64,000 nucleotides of DNA from Candidatus Thorarchaeota archaeon (GCA_016840385.1 JAEOSL010000006.1:13240-77239); one strand, 5' to 3'. Counted from the stretch's first letter, positions 8,860 to 16,669 are shown. Translations and numbers: made by a program. The notes: a model not told the origin generated them from the letters alone.

Positions 8860-10212
8860 ATGACAAGGAAGAAAATGTTTGGAACAAATGGTGTTCGTGG
8901 AGTCATCAATGAAACGATGACAGTTGATTTGGTTCTCAAACTTGGCAAAGCGATCGGTACGACGATTGGACCTGGTAAGATTGTTGTGGGTCGTGATGCT
9001 CGAAACGGAGGGGAAATGTTCTCCAAATCGGTGATTGCAGGATTGCTCTCAACGGGATGTTCCATTGTCAATATCGGTTATGTTCCCACACCTACCCTGC
9101 AATATGTAGTCCCGCGCATGGATGCGTCTGGTGGGGTCGTTATCACAGCTTCTCACAATCCTGCTGAGTTTAATGGAATCAAGGTAATGGGTAGCAATGG
9201 TATTGAGACATCACGAGAAACTGAAACAAAAATCGAGTCTGTTTTCTTCTCAAATAATTTTACAGTATCTGCATGGGATAACCTTGCCTCAGTCACACAG
9301 GACAAGACTGCTATTGATCAACACATAGCTGGAATCAAGTCCCATATTGACACAAAAGTTATCCAGAAAAGACACCTCGTTGTTGTCATTGATTCAGCTA
9401 ATAGTGTGGGAGGTCTAGTTACACCAAAACTCATGCGAGATTTGGGTTGCAAGGTGATATCTCTTAATTCACAACTAGATGGTTCTTTTCCAGGCAGGTC
9501 TCCTGAACCCACTCCTGAGAATGTGATTGAATTACGTAAGACCGTGAAATCTGTTGGCGCTGACCTCGGAATTGCTCATGATGGTGATGCTGATAGAGCA
9601 ACCTTCGTTGACGAATCCGGAAACATTGTTTCGGGAGATCATTCACTTTCTATCATCGCAAAACGAATTCTGAAGAAAGGTTCTACCTTGGTTACACCAA
9701 TCAGCAGTGGTAAACTCATCGAAGATACTGTCGAACAAGCTGGAGCAAAGATTGACTGGACTGTTGTGGGTAGTGTTGATGTTTCACATAGGGTTGAAGA
9801 AATCAATGCTGAATTAGGCGGTGAGGAAAATGGTGGGGTTTTCTACCCTCCTCTTCAATCAGTTCGTGATGGGCCTATGACCTCTGCACTCATTGTTGAA
9901 ATAATGAGTAAAGAAGGCAAGAAACTATCAGAGTTAATCAGTGAATTACCAACTTACTATACGGAAAAACAGAAACTGAAGATTCCTGCAGAGAAAATGA
10001 GTTCGATGAAGGAGAAGTTATTGGTTTTCACAAAGGATGAAGAACGTATCACTATTGACGGAATAAAATTGTTCTATGATGATGGTTGGATTCTCATTCG
10101 TCCATCAGGTACTGAACCATTGTATAGAATCTTTGCTGAGGGAAAAACTGTAGATAACGCAAAGAAACTTGCTAAGATTGGAGTGGATTTGATAGAAAGA
10201 GCACTGAGCTAG
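8860..10212 (+). CDS. glmM: Phosphoglucosamine/phosphohexose mutase
   Basis: A 450-residue alpha-D-phosphohexomutase. The N-terminus has the family start FGTNGVRG. The catalytic phosphoserine loop TASHNPAEFNG lies near residue 96, the Mg-binding loop DGDADR near 242 and the phosphate-binding RPSGTEP near 413, in the right order and spacing. The enzyme interconverts hexose 6- and 1-phosphates. Archaeal homologues include phosphoglucosamine and phosphomannose mutases, so the exact sugar is not settled. GlcN-1-P made by it would feed UDP-GlcNAc and lipid-linked glycans. The next two genes concern isoprenoid lipid phosphates, which fits a surface-glycosylation theme. Confidence 0.9.
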   Translation: MTRKKMFGTNGVRGVINETMTVDLVLKLGKAIGTTIGPGKIVVGRDARNGGEMFSKSVIAGLLSTGCSIVNIGYVPTPTLQYVVPRMDASGGVVITASHNPAEFNGIKVMGSNGIETSRETETKIESVFFSNNFTVSAWDNLASVTQDKTAIDQHIAGIKSHIDTKVIQKRHLVVVIDSANSVGGLVTPKLMRDLGCKVISLNSQLDGSFPGRSPEPTPENVIELRKTVKSVGADLGIAHDGDADRATFVDESGNIVSGDHSLSIIAKRILKKGSTLVTPISSGKLIEDTVEQAGAKIDWTVVGSVDVSHRVEEINAELGGEENGGVFYPPLQSVRDGPMTSALIVEIMSKEGKKLSELISELPTYYTEKQKLKIPAEKMSSMKEKLLVFTKDEERITIDGIKLFYDDGWILIRPSGTEPLYRIFAEGKTVDNAKKLAKIGVDLIERALS

Positions 10213-10306
10213 ATTACTATTAATCCTCGCTCAAAGTGATTAACTCGGCACACTTAAAGCACACTTAGTTAGTAAATTTTGATTTAGTCAGTTTGGAGGA
10301 TATAGT

Positions 10307-11110
10307 ATGGTTTTCAATCCTTTAGGCCCCGGACTTGAATTGGTTTGGGATATCATTGCATTTTTCATTGCATTCTTTGCGGTTTTGATGGCAGTACAAA
10401 TCAATGCTGCAATTGAAAAGAGTGGTAAACTCTCAACGATTGTCACTCGAAAAGTAATTCATATGGTCGTTGCACCCATCGGAATGCTTAGCTGGATGCT
10501 CTTCTCGGGTGGAGTTTTCAGTCGCTGGGTAGCATTTCTTGTACCCTTGATGTTCATACTTCTCTTCGTGGCAATTGGTACTGGTAAAATGGTAAACGAG
10601 GATTTTGTCAAATCTATGTCAAGAACTGGTGACCCCAAGGAATTACTAGGTGGTACTCTATATTATGTTGTGCTGTTCGGTATTGCCACTATTCTCTGGT
10701 TCTATGTACCTGTTACAGGAATTGCTGGAGCAACTCCCATGGTCGCTGTTATGTTTGGGTGTCTGGCCGGAGGCGATGGACTTGCAGATATAATCGGTCG
10801 CAAATACGGCGGTGAACGCAAGTTTGGAATAGGTGGTGCAGAGAAGACTCTAGCAGGTTCCTTTGGCATGTTCATAGGTTCGTTCTTGTTTAGCTTCATT
10901 CTAACTTTCATCTATTCTCTTGAGATTGGATTTGATATCTTTGCACTGATAATTCCATTTCTCATTATTAGCCTTGTAGCTACAATCGTAGAGGCAATCA
11001 CACCAAAAGGTCTAGACAACTGGACTGTTCCGATTATTGTAATCGTTATGGTTGTCTTGTTCTACACCTTCATACCCGTTTGGTGGCCATTCCCGCTTCT
11101 GACGATATGA
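10307..11110 (+). CDS. Polyprenol/dolichol-kinase-like membrane enzyme
   Basis: A 267-residue protein with about seven membrane segments. It carries the family features RKVIHMVVAPIGML near residue 46 and GGDGLADIIGRKYGG followed by EKTLAGSFGMF near 155-185. These match the Sec59/Dgk1/phytol kinase group of CTP-dependent lipid kinases, with some likeness to phosphatidate cytidylyltransferases. The expected reaction is phosphorylation of a polyprenol or related isoprenoid alcohol at the membrane. The ATG has a good GGAGG ribosome binding site. The gene stands 22 bases before isopentenyl phosphate kinase, which supports an isoprenoid role. The true substrate cannot be read from sequence. Confidence 0.8.
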   Translation: MVFNPLGPGLELVWDIIAFFIAFFAVLMAVQINAAIEKSGKLSTIVTRKVIHMVVAPIGMLSWMLFSGGVFSRWVAFLVPLMFILLFVAIGTGKMVNEDFVKSMSRTGDPKELLGGTLYYVVLFGIATILWFYVPVTGIAGATPMVAVMFGCLAGGDGLADIIGRKYGGERKFGIGGAEKTLAGSFGMFIGSFLFSFILTFIYSLEIGFDIFALIIPFLIISLVATIVEAITPKGLDNWTVPIIVIVMVVLFYTFIPVWWPFPLLTI

Positions 11111-11132
11111 ACTACCTCTAAGGTGATTTACC

Positions 11133-11951
11133 ATGGGTCAAGAACTAACTGTTCTCAAACTAGGGGGTTCTCTCCTTACTGACAAGACTAAACCATATGT
11201 CATTCGGAAAGATGTACTGGATTCTGCAGCTCAAGAGATCAAGGAGTGTATCAGTGAAGGGCTGATACAGTCACTAATCTTGGTACATGGTGTTGGTTCC
11301 TATGGTCATCCGCTAGTATTAGAGCATCAACTTCACAAAGGATTCCAAAGCACTGACCAGATACTACCTATTGCCAAGACACAGGCGAAAGTCAATGAGT
11401 TCCGACAAATGATAGTGAAGCAATTCCACGAGATAGAGGTCCCTATGGTACTTCTACATCCTTCTTCCATGATTGTGTCTAAGAAAATGAGGATGACCAA
11501 CTACTTTCTTGATTCGCTGAAAAGCTTCGTGGATCTAGAAACAGTTCCCCTTCTTGGAGGTGACATGCTAATTGACACTGCTATGGGATGGAGTGTCGGT
11601 AGCGGGGATCAGTTGGCAGTCCTTCTTGCAAAGGAACTGGGAGCTAAGAATCTAATATTTGCGTCTGATGTAACTGGGATTTATGAAGCAGACCCAAAGG
11701 AAGTTCCAGATGCTCGCCCCATTGAGATAATCAATTTGAAAGAATTAGAAGCTACTTTGGAGCGGATGGGGGTTTCCGGTGTTATTGATGCGAGTGGCGC
11801 TATGAAAGGGAAGTTGAAGTCAATCATTCCTGTTACTTCTGAAATCGAGAAAGGATTGAATGTTGGACTGATTTCGATGATGGAATATGGGAACCTCAAG
11901 TTGTTTCTAAAGGGCGAAAAGGTGCAGCATACTCGTGTAACTGTTGAGTAA
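11133..11951 (+). CDS. Isopentenyl phosphate kinase
   Basis: A 272-residue amino-acid-kinase-fold enzyme. GGSLLTDK near residue 10 binds phosphate, HGVGSYGHP near 51-59 holds the histidine that marks isopentenyl phosphate kinases, and GSGDQLAVLLAKELGA near 153 with SDVTGIYEADP near 178 form the nucleotide side. In archaea it makes isopentenyl diphosphate from isopentenyl phosphate with ATP, the last step of the archaeal mevalonate pathway, feeding ether lipids and polyprenols. The ATG has AGGTGAT upstream. It is probably in one operon with the polyprenol-kinase-like gene. Confidence 0.92.
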   Translation: MGQELTVLKLGGSLLTDKTKPYVIRKDVLDSAAQEIKECISEGLIQSLILVHGVGSYGHPLVLEHQLHKGFQSTDQILPIAKTQAKVNEFRQMIVKQFHEIEVPMVLLHPSSMIVSKKMRMTNYFLDSLKSFVDLETVPLLGGDMLIDTAMGWSVGSGDQLAVLLAKELGAKNLIFASDVTGIYEADPKEVPDARPIEIINLKELEATLERMGVSGVIDASGAMKGKLKSIIPVTSEIEKGLNVGLISMMEYGNLKLFLKGEKVQHTRVTVE

Positions 11952-11977
11952 ACTAACTGAATCTATAAAATGAGATG

Positions 11978-11997
11978 ATAGGGCCCTGCGGCCCTAT
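11978..11997. terminator. Perfect hairpin between converging genes
   Basis: An 8-bp perfect stem (atagggcc/ggccctat) with a 4-base loop lies between the isopentenyl phosphate kinase stop and the end of the minus-strand gene on its right. It can serve both directions. There is no long T tract on either side. Confidence 0.5.
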
Positions 11998-12021
11998 AGT
12001 CATGTTTCAGGAAGATTAGGA

Positions 12022-12336
12022 CTAATCCTCTTTCTTCTCTGTAACTTCTTCTTCATCGAAGTCAAAATCTTCGAGTGGCTCTGGAGCTGGAGTGGTGAGC
12101 ATTGTATATCCAATCCACATCGCAATGACCATGATTAGTACAACTCCAAGTAAGATTGGTAGTCTAACTAATAGGTTTGGATCGAAGAGGAATGCGAGGC
12201 CCCCAAATGTAGCAGTAACCCAAGCTTCGAGTTGAAACAGTGGGATGATTGCTAACCCCATAACGTAGTAAACGAGTACTAGCAGAGCGAAGATGAAGAT
12301 AATTGCTCCAATTGCTTTTTCTTTGCCTATTGTAAT
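12022..12336 (-). CDS. Small two-helix membrane protein, unusual start
   Basis: About 104 residues with a hydrophobic N-terminal helix, a second helix (LLGVVLIMVIAMWIGYTML) and an acidic C-terminal tail rich in Asp/Glu. Family unknown. The first ATG in frame (12261) has no ribosome binding site and would cut through the first membrane helix. The frame stays open upstream through KEKAIGAIIFIFALLVLVYY, and a strong GAGGAGA (12340-12346 read on the minus strand) sits just before an ATT codon at 12336. I place the start there, tentatively. The alternative is the 79-residue form from 12261. Confidence 0.55.
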   Translation of the reverse strand: MTIGKEKAIGAIIFIFALLVLVYYVMGLAIIPLFQLEAWVTATFGGLAFLFDPNLLVRLPILLGVVLIMVIAMWIGYTMLTTPAPEPLEDFDFDEEEVTEKKED

Positions 12337-12429
12337 TACTCTCCTCTATGATTAAAGGAACTAAGTCGTTTAGCGGTGGTGCACTCATAAAAGCATTACG
12401 TAGGGTAACTTGTTGTACAATATCGTGTT

Positions 12430-12442
12430 AGAATTTATATCT
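12430..12442 (+). promoter_or_regulatory. Possible TATA box for the Gly/Cys-rich membrane gene
   Basis: The run gaatttatatctg matches an archaeal TATA element and is the only good one between the divergent genes. It lies about 95 bases before the GTG start, so it implies a leader of around 65 bases that includes the hairpin at 12512-12530. Confidence 0.35.
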
Positions 12443-12511
12443 GTTCGATGAGAGAGTCGTTTGGGATTTCGCGGTTGTCTCGGAAAGACGAGTCATGATG
12501 GGACAATCATC

Positions 12512-12530
12512 ACTGAGTTTGTTACTCAGT
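12512..12530 (+). promoter_or_regulatory. Hairpin just before a start codon
   Basis: A perfect 7-bp stem (actgagt/actcagt) with a 5-base loop ends 4 bases before the GTG at 12535. Its place in the leader could affect ribosome access. It has no T tract, so it does not look like a terminator. Confidence 0.35.
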
Positions 12531-12534
12531 TGGG

Positions 12535-13395
12535 GTGTTTAGGGAAATGGATGATAATGGGTATAGCACGTCTTCACAAAGAGTGAAAATAAGAGCTTAC
12601 GGGGTTTCAGCTAGCTCCGTCAGAACCAGTGTGGCAGAAATAACAGGAATCACTCCTGGTAAAAAAGAGGCTGTAATGACTACAGAAACTGGTAGGGTTT
12701 TTGCTGAACCCGAAATCTACTCTACTGGTGGTGGAGGTTACTGTGATTGCAGTGGTTGTGGTGGTGGTTCTGGGGATGGCGAAGCACTGCTTGTAGGTAT
12801 AATCATAATTGCTGTATTGATGATAATGGTTGCAGTAGTATGGGCCATCGTTTTGATTGCCTTCTCTATTCTTACTATAGGTGGGTTCCTGAAGAGAAGA
12901 TATCGAACTGTTGTTGTTATTGAGCGACAGAATAGGGAGTTTTTGGGAAAGCTTGCGATATCGATATTCAGAAAAAATGGTGTCTTGGAGTATCCTTTTG
13001 GTCATGAGGGATATGATGACTGGGTCAAACGAGATTTCAAGCTACATCTACGACTTAAGCATATCAGACAAGTTAGCTTATTCTTTGGTATCGGATGGGG
13101 ATGGATTGAGGTTATTTTCAAAGTGAATGAACTTCTCGCTGGTTATGTTACAAACTACGGTCCTACTATTTTACCACTACGGCTTGTTATGCTTGCTATC
13201 TTTATTCCACTACTGCTCTATAGTCCTATATTGGAGATGCAATTCAATAACGCTCACAAAGAAGGTGAAGAGATGGTGATGAGATTACTTCACGAAGAAT
13301 ACGACTTCTCTCCAGATCACGCCATGTCTTTCGTAGATCCACCAAAGACCACAACTGGAATATCATCAGATGCTATCAAAAAAATAGACTACTGA
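12535..13395 (+). CDS. Membrane protein with Gly/Cys-rich segment
   Basis: 286 residues, family not recognised. After about 60 polar residues comes a Gly/Cys-rich stretch (GGGGYCDCSGCGGGSGDG, near 65-83) directly before a long hydrophobic region (about 85-120). Two more hydrophobic stretches lie around 185-235. A conserved-looking cytosolic part (EYPFGHEGYDDWVKRDF) separates them. The three Cys in a CxCxxC pattern could bind metal or form disulfides. The start is uncertain: the GTG at 12535 or the ATG at 12547 are both possible, and neither has an ideally spaced ribosome binding site. Confidence 0.65.
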   Translation: MFREMDDNGYSTSSQRVKIRAYGVSASSVRTSVAEITGITPGKKEAVMTTETGRVFAEPEIYSTGGGGYCDCSGCGGGSGDGEALLVGIIIIAVLMIMVAVVWAIVLIAFSILTIGGFLKRRYRTVVVIERQNREFLGKLAISIFRKNGVLEYPFGHEGYDDWVKRDFKLHLRLKHIRQVSLFFGIGWGWIEVIFKVNELLAGYVTNYGPTILPLRLVMLAIFIPLLLYSPILEMQFNNAHKEGEEMVMRLLHEEYDFSPDHAMSFVDPPKTTTGISSDAIKKIDY

Positions 13396-13446
13396 CAAAT
13401 TTCAACGCACATGCATATGAACTGGCATGCTTCTCCTGTATCGCAT

Positions 13447-13458
13447 GGCTTATATTTA
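13447..13458 (+). promoter_or_regulatory. TATA-like element before etfB
   Basis: The run tggcttatattta holds a good archaeal TATA box. It lies about 50 bases before the TTG start of etfB, which suits a short leader. Confidence 0.4.
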
Positions 13459-13502
13459 GTCCACTTGCCGATACGCATACATACCACGGGAGTTGACGTG
13501 CG

Positions 13503-14291
13503 TTGAAGATTGTTGTACCTGTAAAGCAGGTTCCCGAAGTGTCTGAAGTTCGTATGAACGAAGAAACGGGCACACTCATCAGAGATGGTGTTCCAAGTAT
13601 CATTAATCCATTTGATGAGCTTGCTGTAGAAGCTGCAATTCAATTGAAAGAGGCTCACGGTGGAGAGGTCACCATTATCACAATGGGACCACCACAAGCA
13701 AAGGATGTCCTACTCAAGGCTCTAGCAATGGGCGCCGACAACGCAGTGCATCTGACTGATCCTGCATTTGCTGGTGCTGATACATTGGCTACAGCTTTCA
13801 CGTTATCTGAATATATCAAGAAAATGGAATTTGATCTTGTCATCTGTGGAAAACAGGCAATTGATGGAGACACTGCACAAGTTGGTCCCGAACTTGCTGA
13901 ATTTCTTGGTGTCCCACAGATATGTTATGTTCGCAAGATTGAGATCAGCGAGGATGGGAAACACATCACTTGCCATCGTGAAACCGATGAAGGATATGAA
14001 GTTGTCAAGGCTAAACTACCTGCACTTCTTACTGCTACAAAGGGACTCAACGAGCCCCGACTTCCTAATATCATGGGAATCATGAAGGCAAAACAGAAGC
14101 CATTCGAAGAGGTAAATGCAGAAACTCTGGGGACAGAACTTGAGCTTCTTGGTCTGGATGGTTCTCCTACTGTGGTTCGAAAGGTATACCCACCAGAGAA
14201 GAAGAAGGGTGGAATCATTGTAGATGGTGAAGATACTGCGGCTGCTGTGAAACAGCTTGTAGAATTTCTTACAAAGAAGGGGGCAATCTAA
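13503..14291 (+). CDS. etfB: Electron transfer flavoprotein beta subunit
   Basis: 262 residues. The protein begins KIVVPVKQVPE, the usual EtfB start, and carries the nucleotide-binding stretch VICGKQAIDGDTAQVGPELA near 115-135. EtfB pairs with EtfA to carry electrons between dehydrogenases and the quinone pool or ferredoxin in the cytoplasm. The start is TTG at 13503; an overlapping GTG is out of frame. The gap to etfA is one base. Whether this pair bifurcates electrons depends on the FAD seen in this subunit, which cannot be decided by eye. Confidence 0.92.
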   Translation: MKIVVPVKQVPEVSEVRMNEETGTLIRDGVPSIINPFDELAVEAAIQLKEAHGGEVTIITMGPPQAKDVLLKALAMGADNAVHLTDPAFAGADTLATAFTLSEYIKKMEFDLVICGKQAIDGDTAQVGPELAEFLGVPQICYVRKIEISEDGKHITCHRETDEGYEVVKAKLPALLTATKGLNEPRLPNIMGIMKAKQKPFEEVNAETLGTELELLGLDGSPTVVRKVYPPEKKKGGIIVDGEDTAAAVKQLVEFLTKKGAI

Positions 14292-14292
14292 G

Positions 14293-15492
14293 ATGAAATT
14301 CAATTACGATAGAGATCTATGTAATGGATGCATGCTTTGCCCCAAGGTATGTAACTTCGATGCGATTGAGAAAGATGGCGACAAAGTCAAGTTCGACATG
14401 AACAAGTGTGTCTACTGCGGTTCGTGTGAAGAGATTTGCCCCGTTGATGCCATTCACATTGAACGTCGTGCCTTTGACAAGTCCCAGGTTAAGGAATACC
14501 ATGATGTCTGGGTATTTTGTGAAACAAATGAAGGTCGACTCCGAAGTGTAGCTTTAGAACTTGTCACTGAGGGAAGAGTACTTGCTGATGCTCTGGGTGA
14601 GAATCTTATCGCAGTTATCATTGGTCATGAGATTGAGAATCATACTGATACCCTAATCCATCAAGGCGCAGACAAGGTCATTGTTGTTGACGACAAGATG
14701 TTCACAGACTATACAACAGATGCTTACACCATTGCTATGACCTCATTAATAGCACCAAGGAAACCAAGCGTTGTTCTATTCGGTGCAACAGGCAATGGAA
14801 GGGACCTTGCTCCCAGAATTGCAGCTAGAATGGGTGTGGGTTGCACAGCTGATTGTACAGGTCTTGAGATTGATGACGAACGTCAACTTGTCCAGACTCG
14901 TCCAGCCTTTGGTGGTAACATCATTGCTGAGATTATCACACCAGCAAGAAGACCTCAGATTGCCACCGTAAGACCCAATGTCTTCAAGCCATCAGAACCT
15001 GACACATCACGTACCGGTGAAGTTGAGAAGGCTGACATTCAGATAAGTCCGGTTCAGGTCCGTACTCGTGTCCTTGAGAAGGTCAGTGAAGTTGTAGAGG
15101 GAATGAAATCGGTTGAAGAAGCTGATGTCATTGTCTGTAGTGGTCGTGGTATCAAAGACCCTGAGAACCTCTCTCTACCAAAGGAACTTGCTGATTTACT
15201 TGACGCTGCTGTGGGTGGTTCACGACCAATCGTCGACTTAGGTTGGTTACCTCCAACTCAGCAGGTCGGTCAATCTGGTAGGACCGTTTGTCCCAAGCTG
15301 TATTTTGCGCTGGGAATCTCAGGTCAGATCCAGCACCTCGCAGGCATGTCCTCAAGTGATCTCATAGTTGCTATCAATAAAGACCCTGAGGCCCCGATAT
15401 TCGGTTCATCAGACTTTGGGATTGTGGGAGATATCTTCACCATTCTTCCAGAGTTGATCTCAGAGATCAAGAAAGTGTTTGATGCAAGATAA
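14293..15492 (+). CDS. etfA: Electron transfer flavoprotein alpha subunit with N-terminal 2[4Fe-4S] ferredoxin domain
   Basis: 399 residues. Residues 1-60 form a ferredoxin module with two CxxCxxCxxxC clusters (CNGCMLCPKVC and CVYCGSCEEIC). EtfA proper follows, with the FAD-binding C-terminal region holding GRGIKDPENL near 281 and GQSGRTVCPKLYFALGISG near 325. The fused iron-sulfur module is known in several anaerobic EtfA proteins and gives a built-in path for low-potential electrons. It starts one base after etfB with an AAGGGGG ribosome binding site, so the two are one transcript. The last 48 bases recur in degenerate form at 16047-16094. Confidence 0.93.
   Translation: MKFNYDRDLCNGCMLCPKVCNFDAIEKDGDKVKFDMNKCVYCGSCEEICPVDAIHIERRAFDKSQVKEYHDVWVFCETNEGRLRSVALELVTEGRVLADALGENLIAVIIGHEIENHTDTLIHQGADKVIVVDDKMFTDYTTDAYTIAMTSLIAPRKPSVVLFGATGNGRDLAPRIAARMGVGCTADCTGLEIDDERQLVQTRPAFGGNIIAEIITPARRPQIATVRPNVFKPSEPDTSRTGEVEKADIQISPVQVRTRVLEKVSEVVEGMKSVEEADVIVCSGRGIKDPENLSLPKELADLLDAAVGGSRPIVDLGWLPPTQQVGQSGRTVCPKLYFALGISGQIQHLAGMSSSDLIVAINKDPEAPIFGSSDFGIVGDIFTILPELISEIKKVFDAR
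15445..15492 (+). repeat. Left copy of etfA 3'-end direct repeat
   Basis: The last 48 bases of etfA, coding for LPELISEIKKVFDAR and the stop. They match 16047-16094 at 42 of 48 positions by my alignment. Confidence 0.75.
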
Positions 15493-15500
15493 AATGAATA

Positions 15501-15527
15501 CCTGCTCAGTCATTGCGATTGAGCAGG
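15501..15527 (+). terminator. Terminator of etfBA
   Basis: An 8-bp stem (cctgctca/tgagcagg) with an 11-base loop begins 9 bases after the etfA stop. The following sequence is pyrimidine-rich. Confidence 0.5.
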
Positions 15528-15602
15528 CTCTCACTATTTCTCATTAGCTCTTACGTCGTTCAACACTCTAAATACAAGAAAAACAACAGATTTTGCTTGA
15601 TA

Positions 15603-16043
15603 ATGATGGAATCTAATTCCTCAATGATTCAGCGAATCAAACTCATTCTTATTATCATCACTGTAATCATAGTCTTTATGGTCCCATATGGATACCATAT
15701 AGATGTCGGACCTGGTCCTAACGGACTCATGGCAATTACTTGGGAGTTACCAGAAACCTATGGTCTGATGATACTTTCAGCTCTCGAGTACTTCATCTAT
15801 TATCTCTACCGGCTTGTTGTTCTCCGAGGGATGTGGAGATTGTTGAATGGTGCGATATCATCCAGACGATTCATGGTTCATGGCCTAGTATCTGAGATAA
15901 TTCCACTACTGATATCTATTCCCGGAGTCCTGTTTCTTAGTTCTGAAGGCGAGACCTATATCCCAATTATGATTCCAATCCCTATTCTCTTACTCTATTG
16001 TGGTTTTGTTGTGATTTATCTTAGAACGCAAAGCGAAACCTAG
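15603..16043 (+). CDS. Small membrane protein, four helices
   Basis: About 146 residues from the ATG at 15603; a TTG at 15513 would add 30 residues but runs through the etfA terminator hairpin and is rejected. Four hydrophobic segments are visible, the first being IKLILIIITVIIVFMVPYG. Family not recognised. The gene sits between etfA and a degenerate second copy of the etfA 3' end. It may therefore have arrived together with, or been caught in, a duplication/deletion event there. It is followed by that remnant in the same reading frame. Confidence 0.6.
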   Translation: MMESNSSMIQRIKLILIIITVIIVFMVPYGYHIDVGPGPNGLMAITWELPETYGLMILSALEYFIYYLYRLVVLRGMWRLLNGAISSRRFMVHGLVSEIIPLLISIPGVLFLSSEGETYIPIMIPIPILLLYCGFVVIYLRTQSET

Positions 16044-16046
16044 TAT

Positions 16047-16094
16047 CTTCCTGAGTTAATTTCAAAGATCAAGAAAGTGCTTGATGCAAGATAG
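16047..16094 (+). pseudogene. Remnant of an etfA 3' end
   Basis: This segment codes for LPELISKIKKVLDAR and a stop, almost the same as the end of EtfA. Three of the six differences from 15445-15492 are silent, one changes Glu to Lys and one Phe to Leu. It has no start and no upstream EtfA sequence, and lies 3 bases after the stop of the membrane gene. It is followed by its own terminator hairpin. The silent bias suggests it once ended a working paralogue that has since been lost by deletion. Confidence 0.7.
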
Positions 16095-16107
16095 ATTTAG
16101 TTCAATA

Positions 16108-16127
16108 CCCAGTCCGAGCGGGCTGGG
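16108..16127 (+). terminator. Terminator after the etfA remnant
   Basis: An 8-bp stem (cccagtcc/gggctggg, one G-T pair) with a 4-base loop is followed at once by TTTTCTATTCCTTTTC. Confidence 0.65.
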
Positions 16128-16145
16128 TTTTCTATTCCTTTTCAC

Positions 16146-16262
16146 TTATTCTTCTACTTCTCCGTACACCATATACGCAAATGTAAGAAGAACAGCTAGA
16201 ACCCCTAAAATCATTAGTAGAAGGAAGAGGATTGTTTCTTCAAGAGTTTGAGTCTGCTCCAT
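16146..16262 (-). CDS. Single-helix membrane microprotein (38 aa)
   Basis: A 38-codon frame beginning MEQTQTLEETILF and ending YGEVEE. Residues 9-32 form one membrane helix (LLLMILGVLAVLLTFAYMV), with acidic ends on both sides. A weak GGGGTT lies before the ATG. Such clean helix-plus-charged-ends composition in so short a frame argues for a real gene. Function unknown. Confidence 0.45.
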   Translation of the reverse strand: MEQTQTLEETILFLLLMILGVLAVLLTFAYMVYGEVEE

Positions 16263-16390
16263 TTTTACGAACCCCACATGTACTGTCCTATCAGAAATCT
16301 GCAATACCATTTGTCTTTGGAAAGTACAAGACTCGCACTAACTACTGGTGCATTTAGATTGATTATCAAAAAGAGCGATCGAAATGAAAG

Positions 16391-16411
16391 TGGGCAGTAC
16401 TAGACTGCCCA
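16391..16411 (-). terminator. Terminator of the histone-fold gene
   Basis: An 8-bp stem (tgggcagt/actgccca) with a 5-base loop lies just downstream of the minus-strand histone-fold gene. A T run (ctttttg) follows further on in the minus-strand direction. Confidence 0.5.
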
Positions 16412-16438
16412 AACTTTTTCTTTCTTTATACTGGTAAC

Positions 16439-16639
16439 TTAGAAGTCGTAAGCCTTCAGAGTCTTTCTCTTGTTGTCCGTGCATCGCTTGGATGCTTCGG
16501 TCAACATAGCGTTGATCTGAGTGTTGATTGCACCATACGCATCAGATCCAACCATCATCTTGTTCTCACGTGCGAAGTCTTGTACAGCCTTCTTAACAAA
16601 GAAGGTAAACTTTGGTTTCTTAGCTTTAGCTTTTGCCAT
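16439..16639 (-). CDS. Short histone-fold DNA-binding protein
   Basis: 66 residues from the ATG at 16639 (MAKAKAKKPKF), chosen over 16669 because GAGGAAA lies just before it. After a Lys-rich start comes the helix-strap-helix pattern, ending in DNKRKTLKAYDF, which matches the RKT-x-x-x-x-D end of the histone fold. It resembles the short histone-like proteins annotated as DUF1931 (recently grouped with face-to-face histones) rather than the classic HMf type, as the middle helix is shorter. Expected role is nucleoid binding as a dimer or tetramer. It stands alone with its own terminator. Confidence 0.75.
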   Translation of the reverse strand: MAKAKAKKPKFTFFVKKAVQDFARENKMMVGSDAYGAINTQINAMLTEASKRCTDNKRKTLKAYDF

Positions 16640-16669
16640 TGTATTTTCCTCTAAGATAGTGTCCTGCAT

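Noticed and set aside
15513..15602. TTG-started extension of the four-helix membrane protein
   Set aside because: It would be read through the etfA terminator hairpin, and the added residues are not membrane- or signal-like.
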